A stretch of 64,000 nucleotides of DNA from Incurvaria masculella (GCA_946894095.1 OX335643.1:7985036-8049035), one strand, 5' to 3'. Positions 36,301 to 48,778 are shown, counted from the first letter of the stretch. The notes: generated by a model not told the origin, from the sequence alone. Translations and numbers: made by a program.

Positions 36301-39300
36301 AATATATCCTATTCTAGCTTTATTTATTCCACACTCAGCTGTTTGTATAATTTATTGCTAGCCCCTTTTTTTGTTTCCCTTCACCATGTCGAGTGGCTGT
36401 AGCGATTACTAAAACGGCCCAACTATTAACAGCCGATACCATTTTGTGGTCCAACTTTGTGTTATGTTTAACAGGGTAGGCATTTATCCTCATTTAAAAA
36501 AAGATTACTTTGGAACAGGTCCGAGAATGTGGGTTTGTAGAGCCACAATGAGTCTTCAGGGACTATCGCGATAAACTTGTTGTAACATTTCGCGTCCTTG
36601 TTTGTCTTTATTTTATACCGGGCTAAATTTGGGTTTTCTTACGTGTTTTTTTTTAGCTATTAAATTTGTTTCCGAATTTGTATTGAATTGTCCGAGTTTC
36701 CCTTTTGGACTGCTCGTATTTCCGCTACACAAACCCATCATAAAACGAGTAGCCATTTCTAATGTATTATTTAAACTTCTTTTTTTTCTTATTTATTATT
36801 CTAGAAAACTATATGTCTGAAAATTGTTTCATAGTTTCTTTGAAGGTAGTAATGCAAATAGTTGCTACAAACAGGAACTTTAAGAATGAGATTAATTTTA
36901 CGAAGAGGTAATGATTCCGATTCGCGCTCTTTGCTAAAGGTCCGAAATGGTCGATGTGCATGGTTAATACATAGGAATCTAGTAATTAATGTAGTAAATA
37001 TATGCAGAGGAAGGAGTATTTTACCTAACTTAGAACCTTTTCTAAGTTTTCCATTTTAATTTACCATGGTGATTTCTTAGATTTCGCGAATTAAGACACG
37101 ATTCTACATATAAAATTCGCGGCAATGTGTGAGAGCAAAACATACGTTCTGATTAGTAGTTTACATTTATTGAAAGCTGTAAACTAATTTCGTCTTGGTA
37201 GGTATTTCATTATTATATTCAGCAACCTTCATAGGTATAGCAATATTAATTACTTGTTTTTAGATTTTATATTTAGTCTTTGTTTATTGTTAACGTTATC
37301 GAGTTTGATTTATTTTTATTATTTTATGTAACTAAGTATGGATAGTGAATACATTGTCATGATATTAGCCTGACACACCACATGGCAACTACGTGCCATG
37401 TCAGGACCTTATATTGCTCGGCTACATTGAACTGAATGCATGACACGGACAGTTTTCATTGCCGCTTCGACTAACGTTCATTCAATGCGGTGGTACCGAC
37501 CCGGGCGGGAATTGGTTGATGGTTTAAGCGTGTAACTAATACAAATCTGTATTTTAGTATCTTAGTAACCTAATACATTATATAAACCTATGGTTTCTTT
37601 GCGGTTCTTTTTTTATTTTCTTCTTTCTGGCAGTACCTAAATCAATTGTTGTTGATAGATTAGATTAAATTAGAATTAGATTAAATAGAATTAGTAAAGC
37701 CCGTAATCCGTAAGCCAATAAGGTCATCTTTCTGAACTCATATTGCTCATTTGGTATTATAAAATCAATATTATGAATCGAATTTATGCCACTATTGTAG
37801 TAACTTACTGTTCTTATTTTTGAACTATTACTTGAAGAGGATATAAATGTCTAAAGGGATTTTGTATTAGCATGTGCTTATGAGTTGCAACTAAAAATGT
37901 ATTTCCGCTGGACTTTTAATACCTTTTCCTTAGATTCTTCGGCAAGGCTAGTTACTTTTACAAGAGTTCGTCACCCATTAGATAGGTATTAACGCCGCTA
38001 GGACAAAATTTGCGTTCTGCCACCTGTGCCACCTTCATAATTTAATGTAAAAAGTCTGCAATTATTACGTTTAATGATATTGTTACATTTCCAGCCACCA
38101 GTTATATATTCAACCACTGTAGTTCATACTTCCTCCCCAAACTTTTCAGTAATATTTCTAATTTTATTAGAGTTCTTATTTCATTCGTCTTTCTGGTTAA
38201 CAATATTTTGACCTATCATCCTGTTTCTCACACGGATTTAAATTTACCTAAATTTAAGGTACAGACCTGTTGCTGAGATAACGATGTGTCGGATGCCAAC
38301 CGAGACTTCGACGTCGCTCCAATGTTTCAGCACCTCTCAGCAGGGTGTCCAAGGTGCTGATCACAGGTGCACTGCAAACTGCAAGCCGCTGCGACATCCC
38401 TTGTCACGTCTCCCGCAGTCAGACAACTGTAGTAGGGTGAAACGTCATGTTGCAATGGTGCTGACGACTCGTTACCGGTGATGGTCCTCTCGTGAACTTG
38501 AGTCTTTTATTTAGACGGTTGTATGCTTCGGCCGTGTCCTTGAAGTGTTACAATGGTGAAAGTCATCCGTAGTACAGCTCGTCCAGGAAGTTTTAATTAA
38601 TAATCTTGCTGTCATCCATATTTAATTATATTTTTGCTAGATTTTGGATCACCGAGGTAAGTGGCATTTTCTAATGGTGCCACTTTTCCATAAAAATAAA
38701 TTATATTTCGTTAATTTATTTGATTCTGGCTAACATATTTTGTTATTGGTGTACGCCATCGATGAGATGTGGAAACGCTCTCTCCTAGGAAGTTTTCCGC
38801 TCTGCCCGACACTACCCATGATTGTCAAGCTCGGCATACGATTTTCTAACTATTTTCTGTCGTGAATTTCAACTGACTTGTAAATATTCGCCAACCACCT
38901 TAATGTGCGAGTCTATTGTTGGACTAGAATTTGATACAACTTCTGACCCGACGATAGGATGGGTTTTAGATTTTTCAACATTAATTATTTTTCAAACCTC
39001 GAACAACACAGCTTTTTCACTAATTTATGCGGACGCTCTTCTTCACTTTCCGAACTATCTGGATCCATTTGTTTTACGAAACGTCGCACAAAACACCATG
39101 ATTACTTCGCACTGCTATAAGTGGTCCAATTTAAACAGTCAATCACTATTCATAAAATATTCTTTCCACTCAGATGGCCTCACCGTACATCCCACTTCTG
39201 AGATATTAAGGGTATTAAATAAAATGTTCAGGTACACTTTGATTAATTAGTATTTACTGCAATACTATACACTCGATATATGGCTGCGATATAGGTATGT

Positions 39301-42300
39301 ATAGGCGTGGTACGGTGTTATCGGCGCAGCGATGCGCAAGCGACTGCCACGGCGGCGGCGGCGGCGGCGGCGGCGACGCCCTTCGGTGAGGTTAGGGGAT
39401 GTTAAGTGGTCCCACACACACACACTTTAACATAATAGCCTTTGCTCAACCATAACTCATCTTTCACTATTGGTCGCATGGTTGTGTATTTAGGGAGCGA
39501 ATACTTGTAATATTTGTTATGTTCAAGACCTCAATAACTGTAGAACCATTCACATAAAACAGGGTAAAACACGGCTCGTGGCTCTGGGGCGGGTTGACTT
39601 GTCTTCCACCCCAGAGGTCATGGGTTTGATCCCAGCCCGTTTATGCACCACTTTCTTTCTCTTTCTGAGTTGGATAAATGCATTTCAGGTGCTCCACGGT
39701 TCGGAGTCCATGTAAAACCGTATTTCTCCTTGCCTACTAGGTGGTAGAATCACAGAATACTTCGCAGGTCAAGCTCGCCGAGGTCAGACCAAGCGCATTG
39801 GATAAAAGATGGTCGAAGCGAGAATAAAAAAATATCTGTTTCTTTCACCCTAATCAACATAGCCGTACTCACAAACGGAAGGTCCGAACATGGTACGTGT
39901 GTGCTATTAGGCTTCAATGTTGCACAGCCACAGTTATAGTATGTTAATACCATAGAGATAGGTGGGGATGGCTTCAGCTAATAAAGAAGTTGCGTTTTGA
40001 TCCTTCGAGCCGGACAGTTGCAAAAATTTAAGAAGAGACTTACCTGAAGTCATCCGTGCTTGTCGCGGCTATGTAAACTTTAGCGCTCACATCACACGCT
40101 CGAATTTGCAGCAGCCGCCGGCGCCGGCCGCGCCGCCCGCGCCCGCGTACCCCTCCGCCTACGCGACCCCACCCCCCGGGCCGCCGCCCGCCGTCTTCCC
40201 CCCGGAGCTCGTCTACCCGCAGCAGCAAACACCACAGTTCGACGTCGGTGAGACTTCCACTTGTACTATGAGTGACTTGTATTTTGGGTGAGAGAGGGAC
40301 AGCGCCATACCCTAAGAGCACGCAGTAAATGGCGCCATCTCTGTCCCACACCTAAAGTCGCATGTATACATACTTAATTTGAGCATACTGTCGTTCATCT
40401 ATCAGCACGGTCCATTCAGCCGTCATAATCTTTCACTGTGTTTCGAATTTCGTTCATCACAAACATGGCAACCATATACGCGTTCACGGTCGTTCCGAAT
40501 TGCTCATATTCACTGCCGTAAATAGTATTTAGCCATGAACGACGTTACTCAAAAGCGCATACAGGACATACAAAGCCCGCACGGTTGAGAGCATGGGCGC
40601 CGTGTACGCTGTCACATGGCCGTCATCGAACTGACATGATGCGTATTTTTTCTGTAGTTCTCTGGTCGCGTGCATTTTTATTTAAAATAACGTTGGCGTT
40701 TCAGCATTTGCTGGTCCAGTTAGAAAAGTTTTGGCCTGAAGCGACCGCTCTTAACGCTTACTTAGGTTAGATAGGCTCTGACACATATCTGCAAAAAAAG
40801 GTTGTTCGGCCTCTGCCTCTCCAATGGATATGTTAATTGGGAATGTGAATAGAACTCGGTAAGGCTAATGAGGAGTGTGGGAACAGGTTCTCGGAATGGG
40901 GTGGACACGGATGTATCCATCACTGACACATCACTGACCGTTAAATAAGGGTTCCTGGCTCTAGTTAAAAGGAGGACACGTCACTGTGCCCACTAATGAA
41001 ACTTGACTTTGTCGGCAGCCCCCCTAGTGGTGCAAGGTTCGACTCCCATCGGGCAGATAGGCGCCAGCCTCCTCTCGTCAGACTCATTTACCGGTAAGTT
41101 CTACTCGTTATCAAGTTATATTTTGAATTTTTCCACCTTGCCGGTAAATGTCTGTTTAAATTCAAGTTTTGTCTAAAATCTTTAAAGAGATAAAAGCCAT
41201 AAAAATAAACAAATAAACTCTTCCACTTAGTGAGCTGATATTTTTAACAGATGTCCATGAAAATGAAACTAAAAGATGTCACATAAATAACGCGCAACAT
41301 CGAATGAACGTTGCCCTAAAGCGCCCTGTGAAGTTCTTGTCGCTGGAACTCAAGAAAATTAGGAGTCATTGGGGAAAAAACCCAAAGCTTATTGTAGATT
41401 TCGCAAAAGCTACCTCACCTTAAAAACGTCAAAACTGTCATTCCTGTGATTACAGCCATTTGCATAATTTGGAACATTTTTTGTTCGGAATAACATAGAA
41501 TAAATTCAGTCATTTTACATAGATTGAGTAAATAATATTTTCAAATCTATTCTGTTTTATTCTGTATGGTATTTGATAGCCTTGAGAGCATAAATAAGCA
41601 GTTTTCTTCCCTATTCGTAAGCGAACTGACTCGCCGTCGTTTCCGTTTTGTATCCGTATGTAAGAGTGTCTACGCTGTCCCAGTACAAACGATTTTCGGT
41701 TGTTACTGCCGGCCTTCCATGCTACAATAGCTACTTCACGCTTGTCTGTCGGCAGGCACGAACTCCAACAACTCGTGCTCGTCGCGCGGCGGCTCGCCCG
41801 CGCCCGACGAGGAGGACGCCGGCGGAGGCAAGCGTGGCGTGCTGCCGCGCCACGCCACGCAGGTCATGCGCGCGTGGCTCTTCCGCCATCTTGTGGTACG
41901 TTGCGCCCGCCATCTTGTGGCCTACTCTGTGCACATCTTGAAAATATGACCCGTTTATTAAACGAATTGTTAACTAATCGGCCCCTCTGATCGGTAGTTG
42001 CTTGCAGGCCGCAGTTATTTTTGCATTACACCCCTGTACAAGATGAGGACCCAAACAAATAATGTAATCCTTTTAGTTACAGTTAATATTATTTCCAGTA
42101 CCTCTATTTAGTTTCACAATTTTATATTTAATGAAATTTCGCGATAACTCTTCATCCATTGATGGCGCAGGATAACACCAAGCGTCAAAATGGGAAACCG
42201 TAACCTTCTAGATATAGGTTCCAGCTAGAAATAGGGTCTCTCACTACTCTCGACGCTCGCTTGTGATTTTTACGGTTTTCACTCACACTCAAGCCTACCT

Positions 42301-44184
42301 GGCTGGCATCGCCGAGTTTAGAGGCTACGAAACTGGCACTTTTGTCAAAAATGTCCAAGAAGCACACCAAAACACGACCTTTTCCCGTGAAGGCTATCGA
42401 AAGTTGCTGTCACAGGCAAAGACTTCTTCCTACCAGGAATACATCTTCATATGTCACAGCACTGACAGACCAAAGACAAATGTAATGTTTTTGTCAGGGG
42501 GTAGGCAAAGGACCTTTTCATTAACCAGTGTCATGTAAACTCAACAACGATTATTGCACGTGTTGCCGCAGCACCCGTACCCTACGGAGGAGGAGAAGCG
42601 CGCGTTGGCGTCACAGACGCGCCTCACGCTGCTGCAGGTCAACAACTGGTTCATCAACGCGCGCCGGCGCATCCTGCAGCCGATGCTCGACACCGCGGAT
42701 AAACCAGGTCGGTATCAACGGAGAGTCTACTATAGAAGGTGCTCTGCTGGATTTAAAGACCTAGCATACGCGCCGCGGACCACAAAGTGTAGGAGTGAGA
42801 AGTTAACTTAGACGTCACTACCGCGAGTTAGAGAGAGATGAAACATACCTAATCGCTTGATATACACAGTGTCACGGCTCATAATGACTTTTTGCATTTA
42901 AAGAAAGCATGTTTTGAAACCATAATAACCCGGACATATTCACTTTTTCTGGTAAATAAGAGGCGATTTCTTAACTTTTCCCCATAATTAAAGCTTGAAA
43001 CATAACTTTAGATCATTATTTTGAAGCTACATGTCGAGAAAAAATTCAAATAATTAGTAAGAAGCCGTCTCCCGCTCACAGAACTGTCGCCTGCATGATC
43101 TAAGCACGAGCCAACGAGATAACTATTTATCCGCTTCATTACATAGAACTATATGAGACATCCATTTCCAGATACATTAAAAAAATAACTTAGGGCGTGA
43201 TAACACCTGTTTGCACTCAGATCCATAAGGACGTAAGTAAAGCATAAGAACAAAAGATGCATTGATGGTCTAGCTATATTTGAAACCTATAACGGTAAAT
43301 ATCTGATGCTCATCCTCTGTTTTCATACTTGTTTTATGAAAATTTATGAATATTTTTCTAATTTTAGAACACAAAGCACCAGAGAATTCTTGAAATTATG
43401 TATAGCGAGACCATCAATCTATTTAATGACTTTTGATAATCGAAATTACTTACGTCCTTATCTAACTGAGCGCAATCGTCTCTTATCACGCTCTTGATAG
43501 TGAGGTGTTGCTTGAGCCTAGTTAAGATAATTATTCGATTGGTTGTGTCAATAGAATCGGGTACAAAGAAAAGCAAGAACGGAGCGGCGCTCGGCAAGCG
43601 GTACTGGCCGGACGCGCTCGCTAACCCGCACTTCACCGCCGGTGAGTTCTGCATGCTGAAACTTCCTTACTAGGGACAATAGTAGAATACTTCGAACATC
43701 GTTCATTCACTATGATGGTACCAACCCGGGCGGGATTGACCCCGCTACATAAGGTTAATAGTAGTAGGAAAGAGACTTACAGTAGTATTCAGAATGGTCA
43801 AACTAACTTTAATATGCGGACTATCAGTGGGCTAAATAGCATTTTGTATCGTCCGGTCCGGTCCGCCTACAAAATTTTGACAGTTCACTCTGAACACGAC
43901 TGTTACAGTTTTGCGTGGAATCGGAACCACGAATGACAAATCCCTCAATCTTCCCTTACGACATGCAAGGGAAGAAATGCAGTACATTACACTCTATCGA
44001 CCTGAAAACTGGAAAAAAAATATTAATTTGTGAAAATTAATAAGTAAAATATTGGCCGGCAGGTCTGCTGTCATCCTCCGACGAGGAGCAGGAGGAAATG
44101 TCAGAGGCGGAGGAAGCAGACGACGACGGAGGCCGCGAGCTCTCCCCGGGCTACCCCCCTTCTCAGCCCGCGGCGCTCCACTAG
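30351..44184 (+). CDS. Pknox1: PREP/PKNOX-type TALE homeodomain transcription factor (10 coding exons)
   Basis: Coding exons: 30351-30436, 30949-31138, 32299-32428, 33239-33315, 40112-40247, 41019-41093, 41756-41895, 42572-42707, 43555-43641, 44063-44184. All junctions are GT/AG and every phase joins, giving 1,179 nt (392 aa plus TAG). Exons 1-3 encode the MEINOX domain (about residues 20-135; [30 protein letters not shown]). Exon 4 gives an [11 protein letters not shown] linker; exon 5 is Pro/Ala-rich. Exons 7-8 encode the homeodomain (about 256-316) with the TALE loop LVHPYP and recognition helix [10 protein letters not shown]; the intron splits the domain at HLV/HPYP. Exon 9 carries the PKNOX mark [13 protein letters not shown]; exon 10 is acidic. 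KRGVLP, ILQPMLD and RYWPDALA fit PREP/PKNOX better than Meis/homothorax. Family role: nuclear DNA-binding partner of PBC-class (Extradenticle/PBX) proteins. The exon 1 acceptor ends at 30303, so a 5' noncoding exon exists upstream. The symbol is by homology; one orthologue is assumed. Confidence 0.9.
30465..30593 (+). repeat. Three 43-bp minisatellite units in PREP intron 1
   Basis: Units start at 30465, 30508 and 30551. Core atgtgtccggctcgaag(g/a)a, followed by ctgtgcttccag-type sequence. They begin 29 bp past the exon 1 donor. Confidence 0.7.
31675..31754 (+). repeat. Four 20-bp units with AP-1-like cores in PREP intron 2
   Basis: Consensus tctgagtcagaccacattat. Units 1 and 2 contain TGAGTCA; units 3 and 4 have TAAGTCA and TCAGTCA. 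Confidence 0.65.
31841..31978. mobile_element. Short MITE, AGCCAGTTCG ends, in PREP intron 2
   Basis: Left agccagttcgttcgcttacg, right taagcgaactaactggct; interior gcgcaacatcgaatgttcgt as in the CCAGCGAGC family. Confidence 0.6.
32785..33120 (+). mobile_element. SINE, tRNA-type head remnant, in PREP intron 3
   Basis: Post-head segment atgcaacactttctttctc, then body (aggtccccttcccctactag) and tail (catccatgtccaaacacata). Ends about 118 bp before the exon 4 acceptor. Confidence 0.65.
33397..33626 (+). repeat. 230-bp direct repeat, left copy (PREP intron 4)
   Basis: Starts tattaagggtattaaataaa, ends ccacacacacacactttaacat-like sequence; includes a (GGC)8 tract and a CA run. Identical base for base, as far as I can read, to 39204-39433 in the same orientation. 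Confidence 0.85.
34040..35810. repeat. Array of about 28 hairpin units with a constant core (PREP intron 4)
   Basis: The core agatcacacagca recurs with its gat at about 34048, 34177, 34234, 34298, 34360, 34417, 34458, 34521, 34593, 34650, 34691, 34754, 34825, 34880, 34932, 34993, 35051, 35215, 35271, 35328, 35382, 35440, 35495, 35556, 35613, 35664, 35721 and 35785. Spacing is mostly 41-72 bp. Each core is flanked by arms that are inverted complements, 7-10 bp, such as attgtttgaa/ttcaaacaat and ataatctgaa/ttcagattat. The first three units are weak. A 233-bp block of four units (from 34341) is repeated from 34574. The gap at 35101-35200 ends in a gtgaataaactatttctttc tail, probably a small insertion. 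No protein coding is credible. Function unknown. Confidence 0.85.
37370..37512 (-). mobile_element. SINE 3' half in PREP intron 4
   Basis: catgatattagcctgacaca, ctacgtgccatgtcaggacc and accgacccgggcggg read as tail to mid-body in reverse. Confidence 0.6.
39204..39433 (+). repeat. 230-bp direct repeat, right copy (PREP intron 4)
   Basis: Same sequence as 33397-33626 including both microsatellite lengths. The outer edges of the pair carry TAAT (33393-33396; 39433-39436). An unidentified 142-codon open frame (38822-39250) runs into this copy. Confidence 0.85.
39574..39955 (+). mobile_element. SINE with clear tRNA-derived head in PREP intron 4
   Basis: The head gctctggggcgggttgactt ... catgggtttgatcccagccc carries A- and B-box-like pol III signals (B box gggtttgatccc). 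It joins directly to atgcaccactttctttctct and then to the same body (ctactaggtggtagaatc; gatggtcgaagcg) used by the 5S-headed copies. Confidence 0.7.
41291..41725. mobile_element. CCAGCGAGC-family MITE split by a second insertion, next to PREP exon 7
   Basis: 41291-41370 (cgcgcaacatcgaatgaacg) and 41618-41725 (ttcgtaagcgaactgactcg, ttgttactgccggccttcca) are the two parts. About 245 bp of AT-rich sequence lies between. The right end is about 30 bp from the exon 7 acceptor. Confidence 0.5.
43690..43762 (-). mobile_element. SINE fragment in PREP intron 9
   Basis: cgttcattcactatgatggt and accaacccgggcgggattga match the mid-body in reverse. Confidence 0.5.
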
Positions 44185-44369
44185 GATCGCACCACTGACC
44201 ACTAAAGCAGCCCTTCGCATACATCGAGCAATAGTGCTCCTACGGTCCTACGAAGCAAGATGAAACGTTTAAACAAACTGTCATTCATGGTCTTAGGGTG
44301 AGTTCGCACCGATACGCGAAGCGCACACTGTTTAAGATAGCTTAAGAATATATATCTTAATTTAAATAG

Positions 44370-44515
44370 ATCAAAGTTAATAAAAAATTGGACGCAAGAG
44401 CACTTCCTATCAACAGAATGGTGGACAACACTTTGGAACAAACTTCCACAAGATGTTCTACAATCCTGATAAACTCATTTAAAAACAACCTAGATAGATT
44501 TGTTTTAAATTAGGG
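44370..44515 (+). pseudogene. Decayed LINE ORF2 C-terminus in the PREP 3' flank
   Basis: LWNKLPQDVLQS followed, after a frameshift, by SFKNNLDRF: the usual tail of LINE reverse-transcriptase ORFs. It lies about 190 bp past the PREP stop, so it may be within its 3' UTR. Confidence 0.45.
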
Positions 44516-47500
44516 GAAAAAAATTACTAATTTATTTAATTAAAATGTAATCAAAACTTAATGAATTCATCAAAACTGGAGAATATTAAGGCTTATCAAC
44601 TAGTTATAATAAAAAAAAAATTAAAATCTAAACTAACATAACCAAGATCGGCTGCTCGTCCATTTACAAATAATAATAAGATGTTCACATTTCCCTATCA
44701 GCACGAGCGTCGCCATAATCTTTTATATGAGTTTTACAAAGAAATACCAAAAAGAATAGATTCAAACATTTAAAGATGACGAGTTTAATAATGCGTGCAG
44801 ATTTTTTCTTAGTTCTGTTGATTGTGCATACATATTTACCACAAACTTCCGATTTACATCATAGCGTATTGAGCGCGTAGACATGTGATATTGCTATTGG
44901 GTCCTGGTATGTTTATTGCTTGTTTACACAAAAGTTATGCGATGGATGCGTTTGAAGGGCATGTCTCTAGTAAAAATCCTTTTTTTTAAGTTCCTTATTA
45001 TGTTATTTATATCACTAGCAGCTTGAAGCTGATGCGTGAATTTCATTTTTCCCGGAGTGCACTTGTGTATTTTTAAAATTTTTTAATTGGTATTATTAAT
45101 ATTACTTATTATTCTTCTTGGCTAAGCTAAGTTTGTTAGCTGAGACGAAAATTTGTCCATTTGGTGTATATAGAAGCTCTACCAGCTTTAACGTCAGTGA
45201 GCCCAGTTCTTTACGAAGCGCAGTAGTCTTTTTTGGCTCCACGCTTTCTAAGTAGCTGGTGTCGTGAACCATCCTCAGGACAATCTAAGATATCATGAGC
45301 TGTCTTTTCCTTTTCATGCAAATCCTACAGGGCTGTCTCTGACACAATGATGGCCATGTCCTCTAAGTAGACCAAACTTGTGCAGTGTAGTAATTGAGGT
45401 CTTATTCTAGTGCTGTACCGTACTTCCGTCACATATGGCGTCGCGTCTCGGTGTGAACAAATCCTATTTTTTTAAGATTAACATATTGCTGCCAGTATCC
45501 AGTAAAGCAAAACACGACGGAAAGATAGAAAGTAAAGATAAATAAACATTTAACTTAGATTCGTACATCCGTGCATGAGTTGACATAACAAATTGCTACT
45601 TCATTCTAAGTTTTATGCTGAGATTCATAAAGATTACTTGTACTTGGGTGAGCCAAAGTATGTATGCTGCCCGGTACAATGAGAGCTGTGTTTGTTTTAT
45701 GAACATGGTGTTATCAGTTAGTTTACGTTGTTTTATCTCATCTCAGACTTTCGTTCACAATGGACACTCCATCGCTCACTCCAAATGCTGTAAATGGAGT
45801 GAGGACAGCTCATCCCAGGTGCGAATCTAGGAGTGGTAATGGGTGCAATTACCCCACCCCTGAGACACAATTGCTAGTTATGTAATGGTTGCCGTGAGAT
45901 GGAATTGAAATGATTGAATGAAACAGAAACCAGCCAGAGTAGGAGTACTAGTAGTGACATTGAGAATGGATCCCCTGCTAATTTTTCTTTGTTTTCTTTG
46001 TGACTTTCATGACATTCCCTGAGAAATACTCAAAAATGTAAAAATTTGGGTAGATATTAACTTATAAATAAATACCTACATTACTTATAATACCCACATG
46101 ACACAATGTTCAATACGTAACAGAAAATACTCAAGTGACATGATTCAAGCGTCAATGTTTTATGATAGCTAAAAGATACACATAGGGAGTACTGTAGTAT
46201 CCCTCATTTTCCGCGGAGGTGAGGTTTAACTTGATAGCACCAGTCAGAGTGCATACGTAAACTATGAACATTTAGACTAGCAGCATGGACCGATTTTACC
46301 TTACCGATAGCATGTTCACAACTGGTCCGATTCACACTAGTAGTGCTCAAAATAGTTTACCGAGAACCATTTGATGTCATCGTTACGTCACTCAGTGCCA
46401 TACAGCTTTGGTGGTTGGGCACTGTGTGTAACAATATCAGTGTCAATTTTAACGTTCCGTTTTAACCGTTAAATGTCTCCTAATTGAACATTCAAGTTCA
46501 GCTTAGAGGAATAGATTACATACAACTTTTTCGTTCCATGTTTGTTGTTTGTTTCCGACGTATTTGATGCCGACAGCTCTGTGCGTGCAATTTGAATCGG
46601 GACGCTTGTGTTCACCGTGTATTGTGTAAACGTTGACGTGGTGACGTTCAATGAAATAAATCTATTTTTTGTATAAGTTTTGGCGAAAAATGTGCGAATT
46701 ATCGTGTTCATTCTTTGTATGGTAAGAAGACCGAGAAGTTTACACTTACAACATAAAATAACAGTTTAGTTGCTAAGCAACCTCAGGTTAGTTCTAAACA
46801 TGCACATATACATTTATGTACATAATATATTCCTTATTTGACTGACAATGGATACGCAAAAACGCTGATATTGGAGGATAACTGTTAACTGCTGCGTCGC
46901 CATAATAAAAGTAAGGCATAATTCTCTATTTTTGCATAATTTAAGTTGATAAAAATACCATTATAACTAGCGTGTAAAACTGCCAAATTCTTTATTGGAA
47001 TCATTCACAACACTATTTTAGCCATTTGGGAATGGGTTAAAAATGTGTATTCTTCCGCTTCACTGCCGTGCGCTTGTCGCTTACATTCAAACTGCATAGA
47101 AATCGAGTTGCATCTGTAACACGACAGCTAGTAATCAATGAACAGGGCGAGCACGCCCGTCACGACAATTTTGACAATATGTTGCCTTGTTCTAGTAGTA
47201 AAAGTTCTTGTTGCAAAAATAGTAGTGACAACCCATGGACTTTGAACAGAAAGGACACACAAAGGCAACTGACGGATGAGTTCAAAATTGTTTTATACGA
47301 AAAATATTATATCTCAATTTACTCAAAAACATCTCTAAATCGCCATGTAGATGTACACACATCAGCTTGTCAATATCGATAAATATTTAAACCTGGCATA
47401 TATGAGGTTACCGCCATGCATAGAAAACCATCATATTGCCAATTGTTGCATGTCTCCGAACCTACTATCTAGAATATCTAGAAAAAATAGATATTGATAT

Positions 47501-48665
47501 TGGGCTCCGATTTCAGGTGCAGAAAGTTCTACTCTCGAACTCTGGTAGCGTGGGGATGTTTCCGTCTCTGTAGCTTTGATTGGCCTTATGGGGTTTGTCC
47601 CTGAACCTCCCTAAGGTTCTGTTCAGTTTTAGATAAAATAAATATAATTTTATTATATAATTTAAACCTCAATCAATATTAGTATGAATATTAGGTGCAT
47701 GGCAGTGCAGAAAGAGAATAGGCATTACTATACGCTACACTATTACGCTATCTAAAAGAAAAAACCTTATGCCCCAAATGTGAAGATTATAGCAACCCAG
47801 ATCATTAATTGATACATAATAAAAATGACCACTTTTAGTTAATCGCATTATGAATCTGCGGAGTTGGGAAAGTATTCATGAGTATACCATATTATATGTA
47901 AGTTAGTATAGTGACAAGTATACGTAATGCATACCTCAGTACTTTAAACAATATAAATAATGTTTAAATTGTTAGTAAAAAAAGTTTGATTTGTTTTATT
48001 GAAGTTCAATATATTTTTCTAGGCTTGCTGATACATTTACTGGTCAAATGATATGTTGGTGGTCTTTCACTTGGTTTGATGTATTTTTTGTACAATTGGC
48101 GGTGATGCAGTAGGTGGGTACATTTAACTTTGCGAGGTGATTCTAGAGGGAGACGTGAGCAACTTTGTCATCATAAGCTCTAAAATATTTTTTTACTATT
48201 ACATCTGTCACACAACATATAGTTTTTGCAGACAGGCACTACAGTGCGCTTCACAAAGTTTCTTATTCCTTTATCTGGAGGTTCTGTATCAAGAATGGAA
48301 TTGATTGTCAAAAAGTGGCAAATAAGAAAAATCCCCATTCAAGTTGCGTTCAAAAAAATTTTAAATGTTTATTGAATGAACCATTGTGAATTAAAAAATA
48401 CTTAAAAAAAATTGTCAGCCCATAGTGACAATGTGTGCCACCGGCTTTTGTTTTTATTCATTCATTATTGACGATAAATTATACCAAATTTTTTTTAAGA
48501 TAGATTTAATTTAACGGCGAGATTAATTTTTCGGGACTGCCTAAACATTTTTTTTTATTCGATAGGAGAGAGTATGGATTTATTGTCTTTAGAATAACCT
48601 CCCAAAGTTAATTCACATGCTCACTGAATACATTTTCTGAATTTCAACAAACATCTAAAAATCTA

Positions 48666-48778
48666 CAGTCGTATTCAGAGAACCCCTGTCAAAACTTAGT
48701 ACGAGATTAGCACCGGACTAACCATACAAAAACCAGTTTAGTCTTAAACTTAGTCCACCTACTCTGAATACAGCTACT
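48666..48778. mobile_element. Small inverted-repeat MITE
   Basis: cagtcgtattcagag and ctctgaatacagctact are inverted complements; 113 bp. Confidence 0.45.

Larger units (their letters stand above)
35815..40110. other. Remainder of PREP intron 4
   Basis: Apart from the SINEs and the 230-bp repeat I see only AT-rich sequence and short unassignable open frames (36602-36820, 36862-37059, 38284-38481, 38822-39250). No splice-compatible homeobox-gene exon was recognised; exons 4 and 5 join in phase without one. Confidence 0.5.

Noticed and set aside
33397..39433. Classical LTR retrotransposon
   Set aside because: Direct repeats do not start TG, no primer-binding site or polypurine tract is visible and no gag/pol coding lies between.
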